A stretch of DNA of 64,000 nucleotides from Rugosimonospora acidiphila (GTDB lineage: Bacteria; Actinomycetota; Actinomycetes; Mycobacteriales; Micromonosporaceae). The DNA is taken from assembly GCF_039543385.1 (NCBI RefSeq), contig NZ_BAABJQ010000023.1:83974-147973 (forward strand), written 5' to 3'. Both the position numbers and the translations under genes were made by a program. Shown one piece after another: positions 27,516 to 36,103 of this stretch. Under the pieces are notes generated by a model. The model did no database searches, was not told the origin of the DNA, and worked only from the letters and a program-made list of their open reading frames with translations. The first letter of the stretch is position 1, and each line of letters starts with the position of its first letter.

Positions 27516-30371
27516 GTGCGTCCGTCTCGCCGTCTGCTGCCGCTCGCCCCGGTCCTGTTGGTCGCCGGCATACTCGTGAGCCCGCCACCACCGGCCACCG
27601 CTAACCCATCGGCGAGCGCGGACGCGCCGACCACCCTGTACGTGTTCGATTCCCCGCAGTGCGACAACTCCGGCCCGGCTACCCAGGCAGTACCGCTGTG
27701 CTCCATCCAGGTCGCCGCCGACCGGGTGCAGGCCGGCCAGACCGTCGCGGTCAAGGGAGCGATCTTCTCCGATTACCCGGCACCGGTAACGATCACGCAC
27801 TCGGGCACTCCCACAGCCCCGATCACGTTCACCAAGTACGGGTCGACCAAGCCCACGCTGAAAAGCACCCTCACCCTCTCCGGGGTGCACGACGTCGCGG
27901 TCAATCAGCTCGACTTCCTGGAGCCGAAGGACCAGGTTCAAAGCACCATCCAGGTCAAGGCTTCCTCGGACGTGACCCTCGACGGGCTGCTTACCGACGG
28001 GCTCCAGGACACCGATGCCGCCATCGATGGTGATTCGTCCGATGTGACGCTGTCCCGATCCTGGCTGACGGGTAACGTTCAGGTCGCACCGGGCGCCTCG
28101 CGGATCACTGTGACCACCAACACCGTCGGTATCAACGTCCCCGGATCGGACGCGATCTCGATCGGCGGCACGACCAATGCCGTGGTCACCAGCAACAGCG
28201 TCTTTTCGTGCGCGAACGGCATCGCGATCGGCGGCGCCTCGTCCGCGACGGTGGAGAACAACACCGTCGAGATCGGCCCGGAAACTGGCTGTACGCCCAC
28301 GGGCATCACGGCCGGGCTGGCCGTGAGCGCCGACTCGGCGGCCAATGTGCGCAGCGACTACAACGACTACATGGTCACCGCGCCTGCGGTCGAGTACTCC
28401 TGGGGCGGCACGAGCTACCCGACCGCGGCCGCCTTCCGCTCAGCTACCGGCCAGGGCGCGCATGACCTCGATGGTCGCGTGAGCCTCGTCGACGCGGCCG
28501 ACGCGAACGCACCCGGTGAGCTGTCGACGGATGAGCTCGGAAACCCGCGGGTGAACGACCCGCTGGTGCCCGACACGGGCGTCGGGGCGTCGGCCCCGGA
28601 CCTCGGCGCGCGCGAGGTGCAGGACGTGCTGCACCTGAGCGAGACCGCCACACCATCGGCACTGCAGTCCACAGGCGCCCCCTTCACCGTCGGGTTCACG
28701 GTAAGCGCGCCCGCGGTGAGCCAGTGGTCGGAGCCGATCACGACAACGGTGGACTTCGGCGACGGTGGCGGCGCCGCCCCGGTCGCGCCGGGCGACACGG
28801 TGACGCACACGTACGAGACGCGGGGCGTCTACGTCGCGACGACCACCGCGACCGACACCAGTGGCTCCCGGCAGACCCTGACGCGCACGATCACGGTCGG
28901 CACGTCCGCGCCGCCGGCGGTCACCCTTACCGCGACACCAGTTTTCGTCACCGACCCCGCGACCGGCCAGGCCAATCTCGTGCCGGGTGAGGGCAAGGTG
29001 ACCGTCTCCCTCGCCGACCCGTGGGAAGTGGCGGGAGTGGACGTCGACTGGGGCGAGGGGAAGGACACGTTGACCGCCGGCAACGACGGCACGGACGAGA
29101 CGGCCGGCGCCACTTTCTCGAAGAGCCACCTGTACGACCAGACCGGCACCTATGTCGTACAGGTGACCGTGACGGACCTGCTCGGGCGGACCTCGAAGGC
29201 CAACGCGTCGCTGACCGTCGGGGACGGGTTCAAGGCCCGTCCCGGTGGCCCCCAGCGCGTCTACGACAGCCGGGGCGCGCTGGGCGGCGACGGAATTCCG
29301 GCCAACGGCAAGGTCAGCCTTCCCTCCGTCCTGTTCGGGGGAACGGCGTCCAACTCGGGCTTGGAGGCGGTGCTGCTCAACGTCACCGTTACCAACCCGA
29401 AGGCCAACGGATATCTCGTCGCCGTCGAGCACGCCACGCAGATCCCCACGTCGAACGTGGATTTCACCGCCGGGCAGACCGTCGCGAATCACGTCGTCGT
29501 CCGCATCTCTCGCGGCAACAACATCGACTTCATCAACGCTAGCAGCGGTCCGATAGACCTCCTGATCGACACCATCGGCATCCAGACGCAGGGACCGGGC
29601 ACGGACAGCTACCACCCCGAGGGACCGGTCCGGCTGCTGGACACCCGTACCACCCTCGGCGGGTCGCCCGGCGCGGTGCCGTCCGGAGGCTCGGTCACCC
29701 TGCAGGTCGCGGGGGTCAGCGGAGTACCGGCCGACGCCACGGCGGTGGTCATGAACCTGACCATCACCGACACGAAGTCGGCCGGCTTCGTGACCGCGTA
29801 CGGGCATGGCACCACGCGACCCGGGATCTCCGATGCCGACTGGGCAGCCGGTCAGACCGGCACCGCCCTGGTGGTGGTGCCCCTCACCGACGGCAAGGTG
29901 GTGCTGTACAACTCCGGGCCGGGTACCGCCGACTTCGTCGCCGACCTGCTCGGCTACTACAGCGATCACGGAAGCGGCGCGGTCTTCCTGCCGTCGGAAG
30001 AGCCCCAGCGGGCGCTGGACACCCGGTCCGGACTGGGCACCGGTGGGCACATCGCGAAGCTGAAGTCCGGCCAGACGCTGGTGCTGCCGGTGACCTCGTT
30101 CGTCGACGCGCCGGCGTCGGGGGTGTCCGCCGTCGAGGTCGACCTCATCGCCACCAACCCCAGCTCCACCGGGTACATCACCGCGTATCCGGATGGCGCG
30201 GCGCGCCCGACCGCCTCCAGCGTCGACTTCACGGGCGGCCAGACGGCGGCGAACATGACCATCACGCCGGTCGGTGCGGACGGTGCGATCGCCCTCTACA
30301 ACGGCGGGGGTGCGACGGTCGACCTGCTCGTCGACATCTACGGCGCCTACTACCAGTACTCGGAGAGCTGA
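27516..30371 (+). CDS. Secreted protein: beta-helix, PKD domains and three tandem C-terminal modules
   Basis: A 951-residue exported protein. The signal peptide is MRPSRRLLPLAPVLLVAGIL with a likely cut after PPATA. Residues 40-330 resemble a right-handed parallel beta-helix (repeats of SDVTLDGL and NAVVTSNSVF type). Two PKD-like domains follow (about 365-460 and 465-570), with TTTVDFGDGGG and VDVDWGEGKD. Three modules of about 120 residues then repeat the pattern R-YDSR/LDTR ... LNVTVTNPKANGY ... DFTAGQTVANHVVV ... DLLIDTIG. Such modules are common in secreted actinobacterial proteins. The GTG at 27516 has GAGGAG 5 nt upstream. A surface polysaccharide-binding or adhesive role is plausible but inferred. 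Confidence 0.88.
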   Translation: MRPSRRLLPLAPVLLVAGILVSPPPPATANPSASADAPTTLYVFDSPQCDNSGPATQAVPLCSIQVAADRVQAGQTVAVKGAIFSDYPAPVTITHSGTPTAPITFTKYGSTKPTLKSTLTLSGVHDVAVNQLDFLEPKDQVQSTIQVKASSDVTLDGLLTDGLQDTDAAIDGDSSDVTLSRSWLTGNVQVAPGASRITVTTNTVGINVPGSDAISIGGTTNAVVTSNSVFSCANGIAIGGASSATVENNTVEIGPETGCTPTGITAGLAVSADSAANVRSDYNDYMVTAPAVEYSWGGTSYPTAAAFRSATGQGAHDLDGRVSLVDAADANAPGELSTDELGNPRVNDPLVPDTGVGASAPDLGAREVQDVLHLSETATPSALQSTGAPFTVGFTVSAPAVSQWSEPITTTVDFGDGGGAAPVAPGDTVTHTYETRGVYVATTTATDTSGSRQTLTRTITVGTSAPPAVTLTATPVFVTDPATGQANLVPGEGKVTVSLADPWEVAGVDVDWGEGKDTLTAGNDGTDETAGATFSKSHLYDQTGTYVVQVTVTDLLGRTSKANASLTVGDGFKARPGGPQRVYDSRGALGGDGIPANGKVSLPSVLFGGTASNSGLEAVLLNVTVTNPKANGYLVAVEHATQIPTSNVDFTAGQTVANHVVVRISRGNNIDFINASSGPIDLLIDTIGIQTQGPGTDSYHPEGPVRLLDTRTTLGGSPGAVPSGGSVTLQVAGVSGVPADATAVVMNLTITDTKSAGFVTAYGHGTTRPGISDADWAAGQTGTALVVVPLTDGKVVLYNSGPGTADFVADLLGYYSDHGSGAVFLPSEEPQRALDTRSGLGTGGHIAKLKSGQTLVLPVTSFVDAPASGVSAVEVDLIATNPSSTGYITAYPDGAARPTASSVDFTGGQTAANMTITPVGADGAIALYNGGGATVDLLVDIYGAYYQYSES

Positions 30372-30373
30372 GC

Positions 30374-30390
30374 GGCACGGCGGCCGTGCC
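30374..30390. terminator. Hairpin between convergent genes
   Basis: GGCACGG and CCGTGCC form a perfect 7-bp stem around CGG, 3 bp after the stop of the secreted repeat protein and just before the end of the acetyltransferase gene. Confidence 0.6.
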
Positions 30391-30397
30391 CGGATCG

Positions 30398-30922
30398 CTA
30401 CCGGGCCGGCCGCCATTCGTAGCGCACGTCGGGTTCGCGCTCCTCGTTGCCGGCGCCGTCAGTGCGCTCGACCGCCACGAAACCGTGCCGCTCGTAGAAC
30501 CTGCACGCGGCGGCGTTGACTTGGAAGGTCCACAGCCGCAGCCCGCCCGGGTGCCGCCGCTTGGCCAGGTCGAGGAGGCGCTCGCCGATGCCCCGGCCGC
30601 GCCACGACGGGTCCAGGTACAGCTGATCCACCCAGCCGTCGTCCAGCGCCATCATCCCGACGACGACTGACCCGGCGCCCGAGGAGGCCACGGCCGAGGA
30701 GGCCACAGCCGAGAAGGCGACGGCCACCCAGGTCTCGTGCTCCGGTACGAGAACGTCGCGCACCCAAGCGCGCACCTCGTCCTCGGAGTGCGCCCGCCGT
30801 ACCGTCGGCAGCGCCGCGCGGTACGAGCGCAGCCACACCTCGGCCACGGCGCCGGCGTCCGGCGTACCGGCCCGCCGGAGTTCGACATCGGCCGGCCGGA
30901 GTGCTGGATTGTCACCGCTCAC
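30398..30922 (-). CDS. GNAT family N-acetyltransferase
   Basis: A 174-residue acetyl-CoA-dependent acetyltransferase. Motif A (QLYLDPSWRGRGIGERLLDL) contains the pyrophosphate-binding R-G-x-G-x-G pattern. The C-terminal motif AAACRFYERHGFV is typical. Between them an Ala/Ser insert (SAVASSAVASS) is encoded by an imperfect 15-bp direct repeat. The start at 30922 is GTG without a clear ribosome site, so it could begin further in. Substrate is unknown. Confidence 0.85.
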   Translation of the reverse strand: MSGDNPALRPADVELRRAGTPDAGAVAEVWLRSYRAALPTVRRAHSEDEVRAWVRDVLVPEHETWVAVAFSAVASSAVASSGAGSVVVGMMALDDGWVDQLYLDPSWRGRGIGERLLDLAKRRHPGGLRLWTFQVNAAACRFYERHGFVAVERTDGAGNEEREPDVRYEWRPAR

Positions 30923-31008
30923 AGATCGTCATGGTGCGCCGCTGCCGGCTCAGGCGCCAACGGAGCGGGACAACGGTCGTCGAGGGTGCCGATCGGACGC
31001 TTATAAAA

Positions 31009-31020
31009 GAGAGCGCTCTC
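31009..31020. promoter_or_regulatory. Upstream LacI-type palindrome
   Basis: GAGAGCGCTCTC, perfect, centred 140 bp upstream of the second copy. It may be an auxiliary operator or part of an unseen divergent promoter. Confidence 0.7.
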
Positions 31021-31105
31021 AATCTCCACAGCCCGGCGTGATCACGTCAGTTTGGGCCACCGCTGCGATCCGGCCACGCCCAATGCCGCCGAGGCATCGA
31101 TATAC

Positions 31106-31134
31106 TTGACACTATTTGGCGACGAGCGTACAAC
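31106..31134 (+). promoter_or_regulatory. Promoter of the GH16 glucanase
   Basis: TTGACA at 31106-31111 and TACAAC at 31129-31134 are separated by exactly 17 bp. Transcription would start near 31141, just before the second palindrome. Confidence 0.75.
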
Positions 31135-31147
31135 TACCGATACCAAT

Positions 31148-31161
31148 AGAGAGCGCTCTCT
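31148..31161. promoter_or_regulatory. LacI-type operator at the transcription start
   Basis: AGAGAGCGCTCTCT is a perfect 14-bp palindrome just downstream of the predicted start, where a bound repressor would block transcription. Sites built on AGCGCT are typical of LacI-family sugar regulators such as CebR in actinobacteria. Which regulator binds is unknown; none is encoded nearby. Confidence 0.75.
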
Positions 31162-31421
31162 GAACCGCGGCGCCATCAGTCCTAACTCCACACGACAGGC
31201 AGGACAAGCCGTGAGACCGTCCCCTCCGGCACTGCCGCGCCGCCCGCCGGTCCGGCGAGCCCGTCCCCCTGCGCGGCACCGACGATCGGGCACCGCCGTC
31301 CCGCGCGACGCCGGTGCGGATACCGCGGTCTCACCCGGCACCGCGCCGCCCGGGCCCGAGCGGCTTTGGCGGCCGGTGTGCACACCCGATCGCACTCATC
31401 GGCTCTTCATGAGGGAGAACC

Positions 31422-33236
31422 ATGTCTGACAGGCGAACGCTCGACGACCCGGAACGCGGTCCCGCCCGCGCCCGGGCCGGATCGCGCATCAGGGCCGGGG
31501 CCTCCGCCATCGTCCTGGTGGCGGGCACCCTGACCTTCGCCGGCGCCGCCACGGTGGCCACCACGGTCGTCACGGCCGCCCCGGCCGCCGCCGCGGTGCC
31601 GGCTCCCCCGTCCGGATTCAGCCTCACCTGGAGCGACGACTTCAACGGCGCCTCCGGCACCGGGGTGGACGCCGGAAACTGGAAGTACGACACCGGCCCG
31701 GGCAGCAGCTTCGGTACCGGTGAGATCGAGACGATGACCAACAGCACCGCGAACGTGTACCAGGACGGTGCCGGTCACCTCGTTCTCAAGGCGCTGCACT
31801 CGGGCACGAACCCGGGCACCGGCTGGACCTCGGGGCGCATCGAGACCCAGGCCGCCACGTTCGGCGCGCCCCCGGGCGGCGTCGTGATGATGGAGTCGTC
31901 GATCCAGCAGCCGAACGTGAATACCGGCAACGGCGCCGGGTACTGGCCGGCCTTCTGGATGCTCGGCTCGCCGCTGCGCACCGGGACGCCGTGGCCGACC
32001 TCGGGCGAGGTCGACATCCTGGAGGACATCAACGGACGCAGCTCGGTCTTTGGCACGCTGCACTGCGGCACGAACCCGGGCGGCGTGTGCAACGAGTCGA
32101 CCGGCATCGGCAGCGGCGAGCACGCCTGCTCCGGCTGCCAGACCGGCTACCACACCTACGCCGTGCAGATCGACCGGTCGGTGTCGCCGGAGCAGATCCG
32201 GTGGTACCTGGACGGGGTCAACTACTTCACCATCTCCTCGAACCGGGTGGACGCGACCACCTGGGCGAACGCGGTGGACCACCCGTTCTTCATCATCTAC
32301 GACCTGGCGATGGGCGGCGGCTTCCCGGGCGCGTTCGGCGGCGGTCCGAACGCGTCCACCATCTCCGGCGGCCAGATGAACATCGACTGGGTGGCCGTGT
32401 ACAACAAGGCTCCGGGCGGCGGCGGCACGCAGCCTCCGCCGGGCAACAACATCGCGCAGGGCAGGCCGACCACGGCGTCGTCGACCGAGAACGCGGGCAC
32501 GCCGGCCGCCAACGCGACCGACGGCAACACGGGCACCCGGTGGTCGAGCGCGTTCGGCGACCCGCAGTGGCTTCAGGTCGACCTCGGCCAGTCGTACGCC
32601 ATCAGCCACGTGACCCTGAACTGGGAGGCCGCGTACGCCCGGGCGTACCAGCTTCAGACCTCGCAGGACGGCTCGACGTGGACCACCATCTACTCGACAA
32701 CGACCGGTGACGGCGGCACCGACGACCTCGCGGTCAGCGGCACCGGCCGATATATCCGGGTGTACGGCACCCAGCGGGCCACCGCGTACGGCTACTCGCT
32801 GTGGGAGTTCTCGGTCGCCGGCACCCCGGGTGGCGGCGGGAGCGGCGGTGGCTCCCTGCTGTCCCAGGGGCACCCGACCACCGCCTCGTCCACGGAGAAC
32901 GCGACGTTCCCGGCCGGCAACGCGACCGACGGCAACACCGGTACCCGGTGGTCCAGCGCGTTCAGTGATCCGCAGTGGCTTCAGGTCGACCTGGGTGCCA
33001 CGCACAGCATCAGCCGGGTGGTGCTGAACTGGGAGCCCGCGTACGGCCGGGCGTTCCAGATCCAGACGTCGACCAACGGCAGCACCTGGACGTCGATCTA
33101 CTCGACCACCGGCGGTACGGGCGGGGTCCAGACCCTCAACGTGACGGGCTCGGGCCGGTACGTGCGGATGTACGGCACCGCGCGGGCCACCGCGTACGGG
33201 TACTCGCTCTACGAATTCCAGGTCTACGGCAGCTGA
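31422..33236 (+). CDS. Secreted GH16 beta-glucanase with two C-terminal F5/8C-type binding modules
   Basis: A 604-residue exported glycoside hydrolase. A long signal peptide ends near AAPAAAA (residue 58). The GH16 domain spans about 65-328, with the catalytic motif GEVDILED: Glu196 is the nucleophile, Asp198 the helper and Glu201 the acid/base. The form resembles endo-1,3-beta-glucanases. Gly-rich linkers lead to two discoidin (F5/8 type C, CBM32-like) modules at about 345-470 and 480-604, which are near copies of each other (ASSTENA, TDGNTGTRWSSAF). The ATG at 31422 follows GAGGGAGA. The promoter and operator upstream suggest control by a sugar-responsive LacI repressor. A terminator follows. 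Confidence 0.92.
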   Translation: MSDRRTLDDPERGPARARAGSRIRAGASAIVLVAGTLTFAGAATVATTVVTAAPAAAAVPAPPSGFSLTWSDDFNGASGTGVDAGNWKYDTGPGSSFGTGEIETMTNSTANVYQDGAGHLVLKALHSGTNPGTGWTSGRIETQAATFGAPPGGVVMMESSIQQPNVNTGNGAGYWPAFWMLGSPLRTGTPWPTSGEVDILEDINGRSSVFGTLHCGTNPGGVCNESTGIGSGEHACSGCQTGYHTYAVQIDRSVSPEQIRWYLDGVNYFTISSNRVDATTWANAVDHPFFIIYDLAMGGGFPGAFGGGPNASTISGGQMNIDWVAVYNKAPGGGGTQPPPGNNIAQGRPTTASSTENAGTPAANATDGNTGTRWSSAFGDPQWLQVDLGQSYAISHVTLNWEAAYARAYQLQTSQDGSTWTTIYSTTTGDGGTDDLAVSGTGRYIRVYGTQRATAYGYSLWEFSVAGTPGGGGSGGGSLLSQGHPTTASSTENATFPAGNATDGNTGTRWSSAFSDPQWLQVDLGATHSISRVVLNWEPAYGRAFQIQTSTNGSTWTSIYSTTGGTGGVQTLNVTGSGRYVRMYGTARATAYGYSLYEFQVYGS

Positions 33237-33256
33237 TCCGGTAACGGGAAGCGCGC

Positions 33257-33285
33257 GGGCCGCCGGTTCACCCGACCGGCGGCCC
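33257..33285 (+). terminator. Terminator after the GH16 gene
   Basis: GGGCCGCCGGT (33257-33267) pairs perfectly with ACCGGCGGCCC (33275-33285) across a 7-nt loop, 20 bp after the stop. No U-tract follows. Confidence 0.7.
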
Positions 33286-33394
33286 CAACCGCGAGCGGTG
33301 ATCAAAGTAGCAGTCAGTGTCCATTTACCTGCGCTGCGCAACCGACTCGCGACCGGCCTCGCCGAACGTGAAATCGGCGGGTAGAAAGGCCGGC

Positions 33395-35083
33395 ATGGCA
33401 CCAGAAGAAAGTTCACTACTGGCCCGGATCCGGGACTCCGTCATCGGGGACGACCAGGTCATGTGGGGTCCGTACGGGGCGCGCCGGGTTACCTACGCCG
33501 ACTACACGGCGTCCGGCCGGTCGTTGACATTCATCGAGGACGTGATCCGGAACGAGGTGCTCCCCCGGTACGCCAACACGCACACCGAGTCGTCCGGCAC
33601 CGGGCTGCAGACCACCCGGCTGCGCGAGGACGCCCGCCAGATCATCCGGGACGCGGTCGGCGGGGACGAGGACACCCTGGTCATCTTCGCCGGCTCGGGC
33701 TCGACCGGCGCCATCGACAAGCTGATCGGCATCCTCGGCATCCGCATCCCCGCCAACCTCGACGACCGGTACGGGCTGTCCGCCGCCATCCCGCCGGACG
33801 AGCGGCCGGTGGTGTTCATCGGGCCGTTCGAGCACCACTCCAACGAGCTGCCCTGGCGGGAGTCACTGGCCGACGTCGTGGTCATCCCCGAGGACGCGGA
33901 CGGGCACATCTCGGCCCCGGACCTTGAGGACCAGTTGCGCCGGTACGCCGACCGACCGCTCAAGATCGGCTCCTTCTCGGCCGCCTCGAACGTCACCGGA
34001 ATCCTCAGCGATTCCGGCGCCATCACCGCCCTGCTGCACCGTTACGGCGCGCTGTCGTTCTGGGACTTCGCGGCGGCGGGCCCGTACGTGGACATCGACA
34101 TGGCCGGCAAGGACGCGATCTTCCTAAGCCCGCACAAGTTCGTCGGCGGCCCCGGCACCCCGGGCGTGTTGGTGGTCCGGCGCGAGCTGCTGCGAAACCG
34201 GGTGCCGACGGTGCCGGGCGGGGGCACCGTGGACTACGTCAACGCCACCGACCACCGGTACATCGCTGACCCGGTGCGGCGGGAGGAGGGCGGCACCCCG
34301 GCCATCATCGAGTCGATCCGGGCCGGGCTGGTCTTCGCGCTCAAGCAGTCCGTCGGGGTACCCACGATCAAGTCGGCCGAGGAGCGCTTCCTGCGGCTGG
34401 CGTTCGAGTCCTGGCGGACCAGCCCCAACATCGAGATCCTGGGCAACCCCGACGCCGAGCGGCTGTCCATCGTGTCCTTCGTGATCCGCCGGCCCGGCGG
34501 CCGGTACCTGCATCACAACTTCGTGGTGTCGCTGCTGTCGGACCTGTTCGGCATCCAGGCCCGGGGCGGCTGCTCGTGTGCCGGGCCGTACGGGCACCGG
34601 TTGCTCGGCATCGACCTGGAGCGCTCGCACCGGTACGAGCAGGAGATCATCGCCGGCTGCGAGGGGATCAAGCCGGGCTGGGTACGGGTCAGCTTCACGT
34701 ACTTCATCTCCGACACGGTGGCCAGGTACATCGTCGAGGCGGTGAACCTGATCGCCGAGTACGGCTGGCTGCTGCTGCCGGACTACCGGTTCGAGCCGGA
34801 CACCGGGCTGTGGCGGCACCGCGCCGGCCTGGTCGAGCCGCCGCTGCGGCTGGACCAGCTGAAGTACGACGCCGAGGGGGTCCTGCGCTACCCGGCCCGC
34901 CACGAGCAGGCGCCGGAGGGCGCGCTGGCCGGCTACCTGGACGGCGCGCGGAAGCTGTTCGCGACCCTCTCGGGCCGCGAAGGCGAGCGGTTGCCGCAAC
35001 CGCCGCGCCCCGGTGACCGGATCTCCGCGCACTTCGAGGAGCTGCGCTGGTTCGAGCTGCCCGAGGAGTGCCTCGCGGCGTAA
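33395..35083 (+). CDS. Class V aminotransferase / cysteine desulfurase-like PLP enzyme
   Basis: A 562-residue PLP protein of the NifS/SufS superfamily. The PLP-binding pattern SFWDFAAAGPYVDIDM (Asp224) and the lysine in FLSPHKFVGGPGTPG (Lys248) are intact. A Cys-rich loop, RGGCSCAGPYG, sits where cysteine desulfurases place the persulfide cysteine. The protein is about 150 residues longer than SufS, with a C-terminal extension of unknown fold. No SUF genes are adjacent. The ATG at 33395 has AGAAAGG before it; an upstream ATG at 33317 gives an extension without family similarity. The reaction could be desulfuration or another beta-elimination. Confidence 0.85.
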   Translation: MAPEESSLLARIRDSVIGDDQVMWGPYGARRVTYADYTASGRSLTFIEDVIRNEVLPRYANTHTESSGTGLQTTRLREDARQIIRDAVGGDEDTLVIFAGSGSTGAIDKLIGILGIRIPANLDDRYGLSAAIPPDERPVVFIGPFEHHSNELPWRESLADVVVIPEDADGHISAPDLEDQLRRYADRPLKIGSFSAASNVTGILSDSGAITALLHRYGALSFWDFAAAGPYVDIDMAGKDAIFLSPHKFVGGPGTPGVLVVRRELLRNRVPTVPGGGTVDYVNATDHRYIADPVRREEGGTPAIIESIRAGLVFALKQSVGVPTIKSAEERFLRLAFESWRTSPNIEILGNPDAERLSIVSFVIRRPGGRYLHHNFVVSLLSDLFGIQARGGCSCAGPYGHRLLGIDLERSHRYEQEIIAGCEGIKPGWVRVSFTYFISDTVARYIVEAVNLIAEYGWLLLPDYRFEPDTGLWRHRAGLVEPPLRLDQLKYDAEGVLRYPARHEQAPEGALAGYLDGARKLFATLSGREGERLPQPPRPGDRISAHFEELRWFELPEECLAA

Positions 35084-35170
35084 TTTCGCCATCTATCGCG
35101 ATTACATAGTTACGCGCACAGCGAAGCCCGGGCCGGCATGGCCCGGGTATCGCCGGGCGTTGATACCGCC

Positions 35171-36094
35171 ATGGAACCTCTCGACGCGTACAGCCAGGTC
35201 GTCACGGCCGTGGCGGCGAAGGTGCTGCCCTCGGTGGCGGCGCTGTCCGTGCGCACCGCCCGGGGCGGCGGCGCCGGATCCGCGGTCGTCTTCACCGACG
35301 ACGGCTTCCTGCTGACCAGCGCCCACGTGGTGGCGGGCGCGACCGGCGGTACCGCGACCTTCGGCGACGGTACCGAGGCAACGTTTGACGTGGTGGGGGC
35401 CGATCCGCTGGCCGACCTCGCGGTCCTGCGCGCCCGTTCGATCGGCGCGCCCCCGGCCGCCCTGGGCGACGCCGAAGGGCTGCGCATCGGGCAACTGGTG
35501 GTGGCCGTCGGCAACCCCCTGGGGCTGGCCGGCTCGGTCACCGCTGGCGTGGTCAGTGGCCTGGGGCGCTCGATCCCGGCCCAGGACGGCCGGCACGTCC
35601 GGCTGATCGACGACGTCATCCAGACCGATGCCGCGCTGAACCCGGGCAACTCCGGTGGCGCGCTGGCCGACTCCGCCGGCCTGGTGATCGGGGTGAACAC
35701 CGCGGTCGCCGGGTACGGGCTGGGCCTCGCGGTACCGATCAACTCCACCACCCGGCAGATCATCTCGGAGTTGCTGTCCACCGGACGGGTCCGCCGGGCG
35801 TGGCTCGGGGTCGCGGGCGCGCCCGCCCCGCTGCCGCCCCCGGTGGCCGCCCGGCTCGGGCGCCGGGTGGGGTTGCGCGTGGTCGAGGTGGTGCCGGGCA
35901 GCCCGGCCGGGCACGCCGGGCTCTATTTGGGCGATCTGATCATCACGGCCGGCGGCCGGCCGGTGGAGAACGTGCAGGCGCTGCAGCGCCTGATGCTCGG
36001 CCCGGCGATCGGTACCCGGTTGCCGATCACCGTGCTGCGCAAGGGCGCCCTGGTCGACGTGGTGGCGATCCCGGCCGAACTGGTCGGCGCCTGA
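35171..36094 (+). CDS. HtrA-like trypsin-fold protease with PDZ domain, no signal peptide
   Basis: A 307-residue S1C-type serine protease. The catalytic triad is His52 (TSAHVVAG), Asp82 (DPLADLAVL) and Ser161 (NPGNSGGAL). A PDZ domain follows at about 205-300 (SPAGHAGLYLGDLIITAGG). Unlike most actinobacterial HtrA proteins there is no N-terminal transmembrane helix or signal peptide: residue 1 is followed almost at once by the protease fold. The ATG at 35171 lacks a good ribosome site, and the ATG at 35138 adds only 11 residues, also without a hydrophobic stretch. It is convergent with cbs (9-bp gap). Confidence 0.88.
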   Translation: MEPLDAYSQVVTAVAAKVLPSVAALSVRTARGGGAGSAVVFTDDGFLLTSAHVVAGATGGTATFGDGTEATFDVVGADPLADLAVLRARSIGAPPAALGDAEGLRIGQLVVAVGNPLGLAGSVTAGVVSGLGRSIPAQDGRHVRLIDDVIQTDAALNPGNSGGALADSAGLVIGVNTAVAGYGLGLAVPINSTTRQIISELLSTGRVRRAWLGVAGAPAPLPPPVAARLGRRVGLRVVEVVPGSPAGHAGLYLGDLIITAGGRPVENVQALQRLMLGPAIGTRLPITVLRKGALVDVVAIPAELVGA

Positions 36095-36103
36095 GCGCGG
36101 CCG

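Larger units (their letters stand above)
30923..31421. other. 500-bp regulatory region upstream of the GH16 glucanase
   Basis: No protein gene was found in this gap. It holds two GAGAGCGCTCTC palindromes, a promoter with TTGACA and TACAAC, and a leader of about 280 nt before the GH16 start. Short open frames in the leader have no visible coding signature. Confidence 0.6.
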
